Below are positions 49,717 to 62,459 of a stretch of 64,000 nucleotides of DNA, in pieces. Origin of the DNA: Lumbricus terrestris. Its lineage: Eukaryota; Annelida; Clitellata; Crassiclitellata; Lumbricidae. The notes beneath the pieces were generated by a model. That model ran no database searches and was not told the origin of the DNA. It saw only the letters and a program-made list of their open reading frames with translations. The stretch's first letter is position 1, and each line of letters begins with the position of its first letter. The translations under genes were made by a program, and so were the position numbers. The stretch lies in contig OX457036.1 in NCBI GenBank assembly GCA_949752735.1, positions 83,199,005-83,263,004 of the forward strand, in the 5' to 3' direction.

Positions 49717-50452
49717 GATCTTTGCTATACATGTGTAGTATGACCCCATGGATCCTCTGTAAAAAAAATTGCGATTGTTCTTAGGCCTATAATATGGAGA
49801 ATCGAGCTCCAGCTTCAGTCTTGTGTGAATGCCACGCTAAAGTATAGGGGACGATAAGCGGTATCGAGAGTTGATATTTGACAGAAGAGGGAACGATCAG
49901 ACTCTAGGTGATCGAATTGGGTAGACCTCGATCTTTGGAAAGTTCATTCCGAATGAGTGGTTACAGAATTTAAAAGGTATGCCTTTGATCAAGTTTGAAA
50001 CACCGGATCTATTGCCAACGTGTATGCAGTTAATTTAACAAATTTAGCCTAAGTACATTTAATCAACATCCTGTATCCCAGACAGCAAATTTATGTGGGT
50101 TGCCGCGTCCTTTCATCAAAGAATATTCAAGGTTTCGGTCGTGAGAAGCGCAGTGCTATATAAACCATCAAGCGCTCATGAATTCGACCCGCCCTATTTA
50201 CCGGGCCAGTCCTAGAATGCCTAGAATCTCTGAATTCGGTCATCGGCTCGCTGCATGTCATCGAGTGGTCGCCTCCGCCAAGTTGAAGACCTTCTCAAAC
50301 AGCGTTCGCCATCTGGCGATTGAATGCTAATAGGGAACATTGGTGGCCATCTTAGATGATCTGCGTCGGCGGTTGGGTTGCGATTTGATTCGCTTTTTTT
50401 CGCGTAGTCGCGCATTTTTTCCGAACAATTTCCAACCGTCGTCACCTTTTAA
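49717..50452. other. Upstream region and 5' UTR of VAMP
   Basis: No other gene is seen. The last 250 bp are GC-richer with CpG (GCGTCGGCGG, CGCGTAGTCGCGC), as expected near a transcription start of a widely expressed gene. No TATA box is obvious. The transcription start cannot be set from sequence alone. Confidence 0.4.
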
Positions 50453-53400
50453 ATGTAAGTATTAACCAATGTGTAGAATATATGCGTTTGTAAGTGAAAC
50501 GCTGGCATTACGAAAGGTGGAATACGCCTTTTTCGGGCCGTCCTGCTTCAGAGGCTGCCATTCATAGAAATCGGATGGCGAATGACGTAAAGGATAGCAA
50601 GATAAATGCAGGCGCTTCTTGGAACCGTATTGTTTTACGTTAATTTCTCGACATTAAAGGGCGCTTTTTACGTTTTTGATGATTATTTCAGCAAAAGCGT
50701 TGCAGCAGAGTTTCCTTTTTCGAATTAGTGTGGACTTTTAATTGTGTATTGTTATTATTTTGAGTCATTGACTACGCGTGTGGATCGTGTGTATCATTGT
50801 ATATGGCTCCAATCATTGAAGGCTGTCTTTAAACGATTCTAAAAATGAGAATGCCATTTTCTCATATTATATTACTAAACACTGAGTACTATAAAATATA
50901 GATAAATTTATGAGGTATGTGTAAGAAAGCACAAGGAAAGACAAGAACCAAAAGATAACCTTGGAGATTGCATATTATGATAAAAACATGCTAGACTACA
51001 ATGTCATGTTTTCATTGATTTATTTATTTGCACATCAGTGAAGGATTGTTAGTTTCTTTATCAGAGTTGACTACTTCTGTTGTTCACAGGAATGGGTTTG
51101 TTCCAAGAGTTTAAGTTTAGACTACAATACAATTTTCTATTCAAAGTTGAAGTTCTTATAATTAAGTGCAGATGTGAAAGTTCACCTGCAGTCTGGAGAA
51201 ATTGTGAACAAACGAGTAGGCCTATGGTAAAATACTTCCATGCAAGACTAAAAAAGTTTATATAAAGTGTTTTGTTTTTGAATCAGCCTTTTAAAAAAAA
51301 TATATTCTCTTTAATGATATGAGAATGAACATGTTGGTAAAATGTGTAAAATCATTTTTGTCAGGTCTCAGCCAACACCTGCTAAACCTGCAGCTGGCCC
51401 AGGTGGTCCCCCTGTGTAAGTATTGTCATAGATAATTTAGCATTGTTAGAGAAAATTTGGGTGGGGTGATTTATTATCATCATCAGCAACAGTGAACCTC
51501 AGTTCTGTACTATTACTATTTTTGTTTGATTTTACTAGAAGCCATTGATTAATAATGTCAGATTGTGTCACATCTTGAATTGGAGCCTTCTGCTTTTTTA
51601 TTGATGTATTTATGTAAAGTCAGACTGCTCTAATAAACAAATTGATTGATTTATTTATTAATTGATTGACTGTTTTGACTGTTTTAAACTGTAAAATTGC
51701 AATGATTTGATTGAATGATAAAATAATATTGGCTTATGAGTTGCTCTGAATGGCAATGCATAGTCTATTTAGTCACATATTTATTCCCAGTTCTGTAAAC
51801 TTGGATGTGTCCTGGCTTGCTTAGAACTATGTTTAGTTTCAGGTCTGATCCTGCAGTATATGCAGTTTACTGATTTCAAATTCTCTTGGCTATTGTCTGA
51901 ATTGTTAGCATAAATTTTTTTCTTATTGGTAACTTGACATGTAAAAGCAGGTGCTCAGATGGTTGGAGCATTCAGCAATAGCTTGCTACCACCCAGGACA
52001 CTAACTGTGACCTTGTCCACCCTCTGGATCATGGCCTTCAATTTGGTCCTCCGTCCTGTTGGCTTTTGAAGTCTTCACTAATAACTTTGGCAGGACTCCT
52101 CACCAGCCCAAGGAACTGGGCATGTGACAGGGTTGTATAACTGACAAGTGGTAGATCTATTTTAGAAGTGATGTGGAAAACACCTGAACATTGGGAATTT
52201 CCCAGGTCTACCCAGTAGCAGTGCATCCTGGGCTGTGAAATCTATCAATTTAACATGGTTGTGAATCCAAAGATAAGATTCAAACCCTGTCATGAGAGAC
52301 CAATGTTTCAAGATGTCTGTTCCAGTATCTCTCATAATCAGACTTAGACTAAAATAAATATTGGCCTACATAGCCTACAGGAGTCAATTAAACACTCACT
52401 GATGTAGTTAAACTACATCTATGGGAGAACTGGATAAATATTACAGATTCAGTAGGTTGTCCATGTAGTTGTCTTACTGTTGTTGTGGGTTGTTGCTTGG
52501 TGTGTTTTGTAGCCCGGGGGCTGGGCCAGGGCCAGGTGGTCCCCCGCAGCCTGCACAGCAGAGCAAGAGATTACAACAGACACAGGCTCAAGTTGATGAG
52601 GTATGTCTTTTCTGCATTTTATTTGTAACATGTTTTTTGGGATTCATAATTTATTTATGAATTTGTTTTAAAACTTTTTATTGATCATTCAATACTTTCA
52701 CAACCAGAAAGTAGACTGTAGACTGAACGGTTTTTTGCTGGGAATAAAGGAGAAAATATGTGCTATTCTCTTTAGTAACAGACAGCAGGGCATATACAAC
52801 CACTGTCAGCTTATGATTGTTTTATTTCAGTAATTATATTTTAGTGTACAAAGTTGTTTATCGGCAGCCGTGTTCTGCTGAAAGGAAGCAAATGGGGGAA
52901 GGGCATGAGCTCAGAGGCGCAAATGTAAGAGAATAAGGAGACTGTATACTAAGGGAATACTGCAATGGGAATATTGAACTGACATTGGTTCTTATCAGAA
53001 AGTTGTGTGAAAAAATTAATCTCTATCTGATGCATTACCCTATCAATGGTCACTGCAGAACTATTTGGAAATGGTTTCATAGTAAAGCAAGTTTATGTGA
53101 GAAAGTTGCTTTTCTTGTGTATACAGCCTGAGAAGCTGTTAATTTGGCTGAGTGTATATGAAACAGAGCAAATATAAACTTCCTTTGGTAATTTAATTAT
53201 ATAAAAATCATTGACATTATTGTATGTTAAATTCTAAGGTGCTGGCAACTGACTTGCGATGTTTATTTGTTTGTTATGATGGATAGGTTGTTGATATTAT
53301 GAGAGTAAATGTTGACAAAGTCTTGGAGAGAGATCAGAAATTATCCGAGCTAGATGATCGAGCAGGTGAATACGTTGTTTCATATTGCAATTAATGCATG

Positions 53401-56400
53401 TTACTTTTGTGTGTTTTGTTGAATATGTTGTTTCATATTGAAATTGAAATTTTTACTTCTGTGTGTTTTGTTGAATATGTTGTTCAATATTGCAGTTAAT
53501 TGTTACTTTTGTATGTTTTGTTGGATATGTTGTTTCATATTGAAATTGAAATGTTACTTTTGTGTACCTTTGCTGAATGTTTTGTTTCATACTGAAATCA
53601 AAATGTTACCTGTATGTGCTTCTGTTGCATATGTTCCATATTTAAATCGAAACGCTACTTATGTGTGTGTGCTGTTGTTTTGTTATTTCAAGGCAGCATA
53701 TTTTGCTCTGTTGTGCAGTTGTTGGATGTTCCTTTTTCTTGTAGTTCAATTTGACACAGTTGATATCTTCATGAATATTTATGTTACCTGTTTCTTTTTG
53801 TTGTATACAAATACATGTATATAGTTAATTGTGGATTGTTGTGTAAATCTTACATCATCATTCATCTTTCAGATGCACTTCAAGCTGGGGCATCACAATT
53901 TGAAGCAAGTGCTGGGAAACTGAAGAGGAAATTTTGGTGGAAGAATATGAAGGTAAAAAAAGTTCTTTTTTAGATTCATTCTCTTTTAGGTGTGTACCTT
54001 CCATAATTTCCAATGACATAATGAGATTGACCAATGAGATGTTAAATGAGGTTAAGTTCATTAATGTTTGCCTCAAAACAGCAGTTATCTGCATAGGTAT
54101 TATTCCGCAGTTGCATGCATTTCTGTATTAGGACACTTGATATAGTGAATTTGAAGTGCCTCACATATGATTATTATCCAAATCCAATAGATCTTCTTTT
54201 ATGATTATTCAACAGACCTAAACAAATGCAGCTTCTGACAGTCATAGACAGCAGTATGCAGATGTAATTTGAGGGACTGGTCCATAGGATGGTCAAAAGC
54301 ATGTGAAGGCATGATTGTAGTACATATCTTTAAAATTATTACAATGGCAAATATCACAGTGACCATCCAAAAACCTTCTTCCTTTTAAGCTGATTATCTA
54401 ATATGACATTTGTGAAGCGCTTCTCACAACAGAGCTATATATAAATGCTCTCAGCATGACAGGCCATTGAAAAGAAAACGGTCTTCAAGCATTGAGGGAC
54501 CCACAATATTAAATTAGCAAAAGCCTGATGCTGGGTTAATGAGGTTTTAAGTTGTTATGGTTAAAAAGGTGCTCAGTACTGGCTATTGTATGGAACACAG
54601 TGGAGATTAAACTATTAGCCAGCATAACCATGGATGCATTTCTATTGTTTGACTTGTTATGATTGTCTGCTGTTGGTTGAACTGGTGCCTATCTTGCCAG
54701 TTTTGTTTTTACTTTAACTTTTGATTCTTTCTCTATCAGGTGCTTCAGAGAGTTTATGAAAATACATTGCAGATAATTCAGACAATCATTTACTAATGTT
54801 ATGTCATTTACAGCAGGTGCATTAAGTTTACGTGGTTAGACTATTTAGATAGTTGTAGAGCTCTTTCCCTCATGTTTTAAAATTACCATCTGTTTTAAAG
54901 CTGAGGACAGGGTGCTAATGATACATAGATCATTAAGCTTCTTGAAAGCTTTCTTTTTTCGGTGGAACTGTAAGGAACCAGGAACCCTGAAGCACCTTTA
55001 AATTTTTTACTGTCATATCATGAGTGTGACCTGATTAATGACTTGTGGAATCTTGGTTTTTGCTTTTGATACCAATAGTTCATCTCCATCTTTATACTTT
55101 GGTGGGTGTAGCCGTGATAAGTGCTCTGAGGGCATTAGATAGTTTAGACTGGAGACTGACATAGTTTGCTGGATAAATTTTAAGGAGTGTGGATTGAATT
55201 GTAGTGTAATTGGATTAAAATTTAAGATAGTTTGAAATTTAGTACTGCTCTAAGCTGTGAGATCTGTTAAATAAGAGATGTAATTAAAATCATCAGCCAA
55301 AGTTTGAACAATTTCCTAGGAGCAACGGTGTTCAAATGGTGCTACGCATGCCACTAGTCGCTAAGTTGTACTCTGCAAAATTAAATAAATTAGAACTTTG
55401 TATGACTTTATGCCAATAAGGAAAAGCCTGCTGTTTTTAATCTGACCTTTACTGGTGGTATGAGGACAACCGATTTTTTTACCTGGTGGCACAATAAAAA
55501 TAAAATTTGAAAACCGTTATCCTAGAAAATGTGAATATGTCGTTCTTCAGGAAACTCCTTTGGAGTCTTGAAGCGTCTAGCCAGGGTCATTTCCCTATTG
55601 ATTTCCTTTATGGATGGGATATATCCCTAGACAAATTTCCTGATATATTAATTGCCACTGATTTGCAATTCTTTGTTAATACAAGTTTAAGTTCTTTGTT
55701 AATACTCTGGTAACAGATGATGCTGATTATGGGAGCTGTAGTGGCTGTATTAGTCATCATTGTCGGAGGTAATGTGCCCTGCACAAGACTTGGCCAGTGA
55801 TAAGTCCATGTCTTATTACTGACTGAGTTTTGTCATCCACTGTTTCTTAGCAAATGTCTTTCTGTCGATGTGTTCTTGCATGTTGCCTATTATAGGAATT
55901 TTTATGTGTGTTTTGCATTATGTTATTTTGAACCTTGTGAGTCTCATAGAATTTTGTATTATGTTCTTTTTGTCCATGTAATTACAAATATTGGTTTTAA
56001 ATCGTATATACGTTATATTCTGGTTTGTTAAATGTCATTACGTTGTATTTATCCACCTTGCTTCTTCTGGAGCATCTAATTTCTTAGACAGCGCTGGAGT
56101 TGCATGGCTGTTTAGCAGAGCACTGGATGGGTGTGTAGGAGGCATGTGTGGGAGTTGGCAGCTTGGGCAGTGCTTTCTGTGGCTTGTTTTGCAGCAGTGT
56201 CATGAATATTAGATAAGGATACGTTGATGTATTGGCTTTGTCAGTCACTGGCTCGGTGACTATTTGAAAAGGTCAGCATCTCAGTGGCTGTGCAGATCCA
56301 ATAGGCATAAGCTGCAAAGAGAACTAGCCATTAATTCTGTATACTTCTTTGCAATTTTTGTCCAGACTGCACTTGCCAATGAGAAAATGTCTCCTTAACC

Positions 56401-58877
56401 TTTGAGGATAAAAGCATGCGTGGTCAATTTGCAGCAGTTCTCATTGGCACACACAGGACTACAATTCATTCCTCTCCCATCTTGTCAATTGATGTTAGAT
56501 GTGACAGGCCCAGTATTTAGGTTCAACTTGAAATATGATAGCACATGGTTTTGCTGTATAGTGCTGCTCATAATAGGCTTTATTATCTTTCGACTGCTTT
56601 CATTAAGGACTTTGAATATTTAACCCTGAAGGGCGGTCAGCAAGTTTTAACAGGTGATAAATGACGGATCCAAATCCTTGTCCATTTCCTAAGTTAATCT
56701 TGGATCACATCATCAGTACTCAGATTCAGCCAATGAAATCTTGCTTGGTGTAATTAACAGGGCTGATGAGAGTGATTTTGGCCCCTAGCCAAAGCACTCA
56801 TGGGGCCCTAAACTATCTTAAGGCTTTATAGCAAAAATGTTAAAAAACTGTTTATACAATACATATATATTAAACTACTGAGTCTGGACCGTAGGCATGT
56901 TCTCCTCTGCCTCCCTTCTTGGGGTGGTTAAGAACCTTTTCAGATATCTACTTTTTTATGCAGCCAATTAGAGAAGCTTGATTGCTGTATAATATTGCCT
57001 TCATATGTTGCCTCAGAAAATTACCATCACGCTGAAATTGTTGCCACCTCTTAATTGGGAGAAAGAATTCTCTTCTGTATTGGCTATACTGTTTTTCAGT
57101 TCTACAAGTCAATTGTTTGATTAATTTATTATGATAAATTGCTTTTTTGACACTTTTGTTATTGTTTGATTTTGTTTTATTGCTTTTGTAATCACAATAA
57201 AAATTATTTTAGCATGGAAGTAGCTGTAGCTGTGTCTTGCAAGTTAATCTCGGCTGAGCACTATTATCTCGCTGAGACAGTTTCTTAATGCAGACGGAAA
57301 TGTAAGTTTTTATCTGATTTTTATATACACATTGCAAATGATTTCTTGATACTTCTTTTAGATTTTTTAAATAAACATATCAATTGAATTATTATTGTAC
57401 TCCCTGCAAGTAAATATTGATGATGATGGTTCTCTGCCCGAATGCAGGTTCATTGGCTTTACGCCCCTAGGGATGAGATGAGTGAGGTGGTTTCCCGTTG
57501 CCTTCCCCACAGAAATGATGGGTAAGCAACTTGCCCAAGGTCACTCTGCATGAGCTTGCGCTCCTGCGTCCCACACGTGCTAGCCCGAGATATCTGAATC
57601 TCTGAATGTCAACTCCCAGCCCAGGGCTTGAACCGCAGTCCGTTGCAAGTTGCAACCAACAGACATATGCCGCTCTCGCTTACCGGTGTAGCTAACTAGG
57701 CCACCAAGTAAATATTATATACCTTAAATTGTATGAATATGGTAATTTATAGTGTAACATAATTCACAGACTCGTATGCTTATTTCATATCACTGACAAG
57801 AGGGCAGATTGAAGACATATTTGTTTTCTAAGGCGTACCTTTGACTGAATATATTATGTTTGTGTTTGTAGAGGCGCCTTTGTAACGGCATGTGCTGTGT
57901 TACGGCGCCATAGAAATTGTCGTCATTATTATTCTTATTATTATATTGATTGGGTTAAGGCTTTGGCTTACGTGTACCACTGTACCATCACTAGAACTTT
58001 TATACAGCAAACCACTATTTTTTAATTAATTGACAATTGTAAGGTCTTCATCAGTCTTTGTATATAACCAGAAAGTTAATGCTTGTCATATTTATATTTT
58101 GTTACTGCTTTCTGTAGCGTGGCTATACAACAAGTAAGTGCATTACTCTGGATATTTTTTCGAGTTTTTCAGTGTGAACGTGAATAATGAACTGTATGAC
58201 GCAATTACTTTAAGAAATTATTAAGTTGACAGTGAGAACATGTAAAACATAGACTGCAGTGCAGGAATCTTTATCTGTGTATGTGTTTTGTGCAATTGGT
58301 AAGAAAGCACTTGTTGCCTTGCTACCTTCCTTGTTTAACCAGTCGTGTCCACATTCATTTTTATTAATTTTGATAAGTGCTAAGCTCTAGCGACACTTTT
58401 AAATTGCTGTACATACATTATGCCACGTACTGGTAATCAGGAACTTCTGAATACATTTAAAAACCACCGCTTTCAAATATAAATCCAAGCTGTTCGAAAA
58501 GTAAGATCTCTATGTGACGACTAGGTTAATTTTAGATGTACAGAATAAGATTTTTCTGTTTTTGAACTCTTAACTACAGCATGGACCACAACAAACTGAC
58601 ACAAACACAGACACACTGCACATGGCCTTTCCTTTGTAATGTGCTTCCTTGTTCTTGTGCGCCTGAAAATAGTTAACTCTTTAATAGCTATGCAAATTCT
58701 CTTTGCAGTAGGCTGAATTGTTTTTGCAGGTTCGGTAGCGAGGCTGCACCTGCGCCAGCACAGGCTATTGCACCGCCCGTCGTTTCCGAAGCTGGTGAAA
58801 ATCCGGCTGCTGCTGGGCCGCAGCCACCGTTGCCGCCGGCAAAGGCCCCAGCCAGCCCGGGAACCCCCCATAAATGA
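50453..58877 (+). CDS. VAMP: Synaptobrevin/VAMP v-SNARE with luminal tail
   Basis: Eight coding exons join to 171 residues: 50453-50454, 51365-51415, 52513-52600, 53287-53365, 53873-53952, 55717-55768, 58118-58133 and 58730-58877. The start codon is split AT|G by intron 1. An N-terminal Pro/Gly/Ala region (1-34) is followed by the R-SNARE coiled coil (about 36-95: [30 protein letters not shown]) with zero-layer arginine R62, the basic aromatic [12 protein letters not shown], and a membrane segment (101-117, [17 protein letters not shown]). Known role: it pairs with syntaxin and SNAP-25 family proteins to fuse vesicles. After the membrane segment, a 16-nt microexon (AWLYN) and a last exon add about 50 luminal residues rich in Pro and Ala ([22 protein letters not shown]); human VAMP2 ends almost at once. 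Neuronal versus general type is not decided. Confidence 0.95.
53366..53660. repeat. Minisatellite at VAMP intron 4 donor
   Basis: About six imperfect ~60-bp units of GTTGTTTCATATTGAAATTGAAA...TGTTACTTTTGTGTGTTTTG begin directly after the donor of exon 53287-53365. They generate a 128-codon hydrophobic open frame that is an artefact of the repeat. Confidence 0.8.
57400..57705 (-). mobile_element. tRNA-derived SINE with MIR-like core
   Basis: On the minus strand an A box TAGCTACACCGG (57694-57683) and a B box GGTTCAAGCCC (57634-57624) sit about 50 bp apart, as in RNA polymerase III promoters from tRNAs. Further 3' is GTGACCTTGGGCAAGTTGCTTACC-like sequence (about 57,543-57,520), a block familiar from MIR/CORE-SINE and L2-linked elements. 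It lies in VAMP intron 6. Confidence 0.7.
57850..57950 (+). mobile_element. LINE 3' tail fragment
   Basis: GAGGCGCCTTTGTAACGGCATG...TGTTACGGCGCCATA followed by TTATTATTCTTATTATTA matches the tail of the LINE fragment at 6048-6130 on the opposite strand. 5'-truncated; no coding part. Confidence 0.6.
58118..58133 (+). other. VAMP: VAMP 16-nt microexon
   Basis: TCTGTAG|CGTGGCTATACAACAA|GTAAGT has strong splice signals on both sides. It restores phase between the exon ending at 55768 (phase 1) and the exon from 58730 and adds AWLYN. Because 16 is not a multiple of three, skipping it shifts the last exon into a different frame that stays open to 59223. Confidence 0.8.
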
Positions 58878-61013
58878 GTCCTGTACTTGCTCCTGGGCCA
58901 GTAATTCTAATGCACGATGGCCCGATGCGCACACCAGCTTGACACATGAAGAACTTTCATTGACCAAATTTGTACGTTGTGTATTAAGGCTCCTGACTAT
59001 ATGCATTTTTTGGCATCGTTTAGCAATTTCTAGAATTACTGTTGTAACAGACTACCTAGGATATAGTGTTGGACTAGTTTATGATTTTTTCTCTATTTCA
59101 ATCTCTGTTGATGTGGTTCAAGCTGTGCGCACAGCTGCTGCGGTGAAATGCCCCAGTGGTGGTTCACCGCAGATGATCTCTCCTCCTGTTCATGGTCAGG
59201 ATATAAAGAGACTCAAAATTTAGAACAATAGAATAACTTGAGCATATGTTTTTCCTGAACTTTCGTCTTGGTCAGTACTGTTATCAGGAAATTTCACAAT
59301 TGTTATACTGTGTGTATATGAGAACAAACGTCAAGAACATTTCTTCATTGGTTATTTGTCCATTTCAATGGTGTTATGTTGGTGATAGCAGATTTGCGTA
59401 GTTGCTGTCATCTCCTTAAAGCAGGGTTTGAATCATGGTCAGAGTGACCAGCTGTTTGAGCTATATAATTGCTCGAGAGGCTCAGCTGAAAAGATTATAC
59501 ATAGTAGCCTATGTCAACTGTTCTTGTTAATCGTAATCTCAAAATTTCTACAGCATCTACTCGAAGGCCAAGTGCAAAGCACCAGCATATATTCACAAGC
59601 ACTGGAGAATGAATGAACTTTCACATTTAGAATTTACCATTTTCAAAGACTGCGGGTATTTATAGATTTTGATGACAAAGAAGCCAGCAGGAATTTTATG
59701 AGCACTAGGTGATCAGAGGTTTGCATGCTAGTTTTGGACGTGACACTGAATGCTTTATAAGGTCCATTTAAAAAAAGTATAAGCCTGAGACCACTGATAG
59801 CCATGTTCACTGTTCAGTGTTGGCAAGTTGGAACATAAATGACCTTTCAACATAATGGGTTGTATTGCATCTGGTTTAATTGCAAAAATTACACGTGAAT
59901 AAGTTGTGAATAATGAACACTTGAAAGGAAATCATTTATATACATATAGCAATTAGTAATCTTACAAATTTCATACAGGAAAGTGATTAGCATGAGCAAT
60001 TAATTATCTAATCTAAATGGTACAATTTCATTTGCACATTTCTAATTGTAAAAGTAACCAGTTGATTATCTTAAAAAATTCTCTGAATATGGACAACAGT
60101 GCTGATAGGATAATGCACTTGGATATTTGCACAGCACCCAAAGCAACCTCTCAATGCATGGGATGAAGGCAAGGAACAGCAAACGAGAAAGCAAAGGATG
60201 AAAGCATTCAGTTAGAAAGTCTATATGTACAACCATAGACCTATAGCTTCTAGTCCTTGCACATAAACTTTTACTAGGACATTCAAGATGACACAATGGA
60301 CAATTGACAGCAAAAGAAATCAGTCAATAGCTTTAAGAAGTACACATGAACATATCTGCATCAGTGCTTGTAATTACGAGTATGTGCTAAAAGCTAAGTG
60401 GAGAAATAATCCCTCTGATCATTAAAGGAGTAACATGGCAAGTACCAAACAATAACTTATAAAAATTGAGGAATAATCGAAAATGTGTACAAATTAATAA
60501 GTTACTTTCCATTGCAAACAGTTCTCTATGGGAGGTACAAAAACCCTAGTAACACCAAACATAATTGGGCGAACTACATATTTACTACATAAAATCCGAC
60601 CTCAATCTGAGCTTAGACTGACAGAACATGAAACGTGCATCAGAAATTTTGAATTAAAGGTTTGTTGGTTGTAAATAATCTTTTCACAAATAAAACACAT
60701 CTGAAATGCAATCATCAATTGAGAACGTACAAGCAGTGTTGTGGCCAAAATAAACGTCAGAATGAACAAAGAAAAGCAAATCATACGGAAAACAAATTCA
60801 CTCCTTAAACTGCAAATTCTAACTGCAGTAAATGGACACATGGAAATATTTAAACAGGATAGAATCGAAAGCAGTTCTTGAGAAGTGATCACAAGTCACC
60901 ACAATCAAAACCACAGTTACTGAACTCACAAGTTACGTCATTTAAGATTTTTCTGGAGGCCTTTCCAGTTCTCCTAGATCAGTAATTAGGCTAAAACCTT
61001 GAGGCAACCGAAT
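58878..61013. other. Convergent 3' regions of VAMP and TMX2-like gene
   Basis: This lies between two stop codons facing each other, so it should contain both 3' UTRs. A 151-codon plus-strand frame (58,768-59,223) is the alternative reading frame of the last VAMP exon. No other exon is seen. Confidence 0.5.
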
Positions 61014-61797
61014 TCAATTTGTTTTCTTGTCACCATCAGAAGCAGTTGCATCTTTTTCAGTGTTGCTCTTTCGCTCCTTATGTTTCGCAAGTGGATTGTT
61101 TCTACACTGCAGATGTAACTCCGTCAACTGAAAATCTCGTTCCACATTTTCCTGCAACATTCAGCAAAGACAAAAATGCACACTCTCTTAGGTTATCTAT
61201 GGAAATGACTCCAAGTAAAATTAAGATTAATTTGGTAAACTTCTAATTGAAAGTAAATTTAAATGTCATATGTCAATATAAACAATTTGATTTAAGACAT
61301 GATAAAATTTGAAAAACTTGCAGCATAAAAGGTTTGCTTTGGGACATGAAAGAATTAATGATGCCTTGCAGCAACTGTGAAAATATAAAAAGACAATAAT
61401 GACATCAGACAAGCCGATGACCATGGAGAAAGTACAAGTGAAATAGCGGTGACGTCACAATAGGCCGCAGCAGGTTATTTGACCTGCATATTTTACTGTT
61501 GGCCAGCCAGCCTTATTTATGACCTGTCAAAAGTCTTGTGAATTTTTAATATCTTTACATTTAATTTCTTCGACCTGCTGAGTAACTCCCACAGCCATGA
61601 CACGACCTGCTTGAATCGTATGGATTGTGCCACTGAAGTGAAAGCAGTTTAACCGCTGACAAACCTTGCAGAATATGAACTTTGCCACAACGTTTCCCTT
61701 GCCGTCAATTGCTGGGCGTCTCCTCGTCTCTTTGCCATTTTGAAAGAGAATCACAGTCGGCAGTTGCTTTGACCAAGATGATGTACTTATCTCAAAC
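61014..61797 (-). CDS. TMX2: TMX2-like membrane thioredoxin, C-terminal part
   Basis: Two minus-strand exons, 61797-61665 and 61151-61014, join in phase 0 and end at TGA (61016-61014). The first gives [21 protein letters not shown] then [13 protein letters not shown]; the second gives [15 protein letters not shown] and a charged tail. This matches the end of the thioredoxin domain and the tail of TMX2, including the cis-proline in QLPT. The protein ends KKTN, a KKxx signal that retrieves membrane proteins to the ER, as in human TMX2 (KKDK). The N-terminal membrane segments and the active-site exon are not seen and should lie beyond position 64,000. TMX2 is known as an ER membrane protein tied to redox control and calcium handling. 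Confidence 0.88.
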
Positions 61798-62019
61798 CTT
61801 CACAATAATCAAGAAAGAAACAGGCCATGAAGCAAATTATACTAAAGCTATATACTGCATCAGCAGATATAAATCTATAAATCAACTGTGAACAGAGGCT
61901 ACAGCTAGTCACAGAAAGGCAATCAATTAGGGCTGGTACCAGTGCTTAAAGTGTAGAAAAAGAACTGCCTGGATGCCCTCACCTTTTCAGTGTGTGCTGG
62001 CAAAATAAGTGGCAGAACG

Positions 62020-62455
62020 CAGTGGCGGCGCTACGCCAGGGCATGGCAGGGCAAATGCCCTGGTAAAAAAGCCTTTGCCCTGGCTGTTGCCCTGGTCGTT
62101 GCCCTGCCAGAAAATTTGCATTGCCAGAATTTGTTCGGGCATATATTGTTTCTTGCTGTTCACATCCGTCCGTCCGCTCTCTGACATGGCCAAAATATTG
62201 GCAGTGCAAAAATATCGGCAGTGCAAAAGTTCTGGCAGGGCAAAATTCTGGCAGGGCAACTGTTCTGGCAGGGAAAAATTCTGGCTGGGCAGAAATTGTA
62301 CGTTGTAGGTCAAAATTTTGGCAAAAGTTCTGATAGAGAAAAATTCTGGCAGAGAAAAATTTCTGGCAAGGCAAAATTCTGGCGTGACAAAAGTTACGGC
62401 AGCCTTTGCAGGGCAAAGGTTCTTGTAGGTCTAGGGCAATAATTCTGTGCCTGTT
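62020..62455. repeat. TTCTGGCAGGGCAAAA tandem words
   Basis: After a CAGTGGCGGCGCTACGCC start like the local hAT-type ends, a 15-18 bp word (TTCTGGCAGGGCAAAA and variants) repeats more than ten times, along with CCCTGG repeats near 62,050-62,105. The long open frames on both strands (for instance 62,464-61,979 minus) are products of the repeat. No matching right terminus was found. Confidence 0.65.
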
Positions 62456-62459
62456 TATC

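Noticed and set aside
53438..53824. 128-codon Cys/Phe-rich hydrophobic frame
   Set aside because: Produced by the intronic minisatellite of the VAMP gene.
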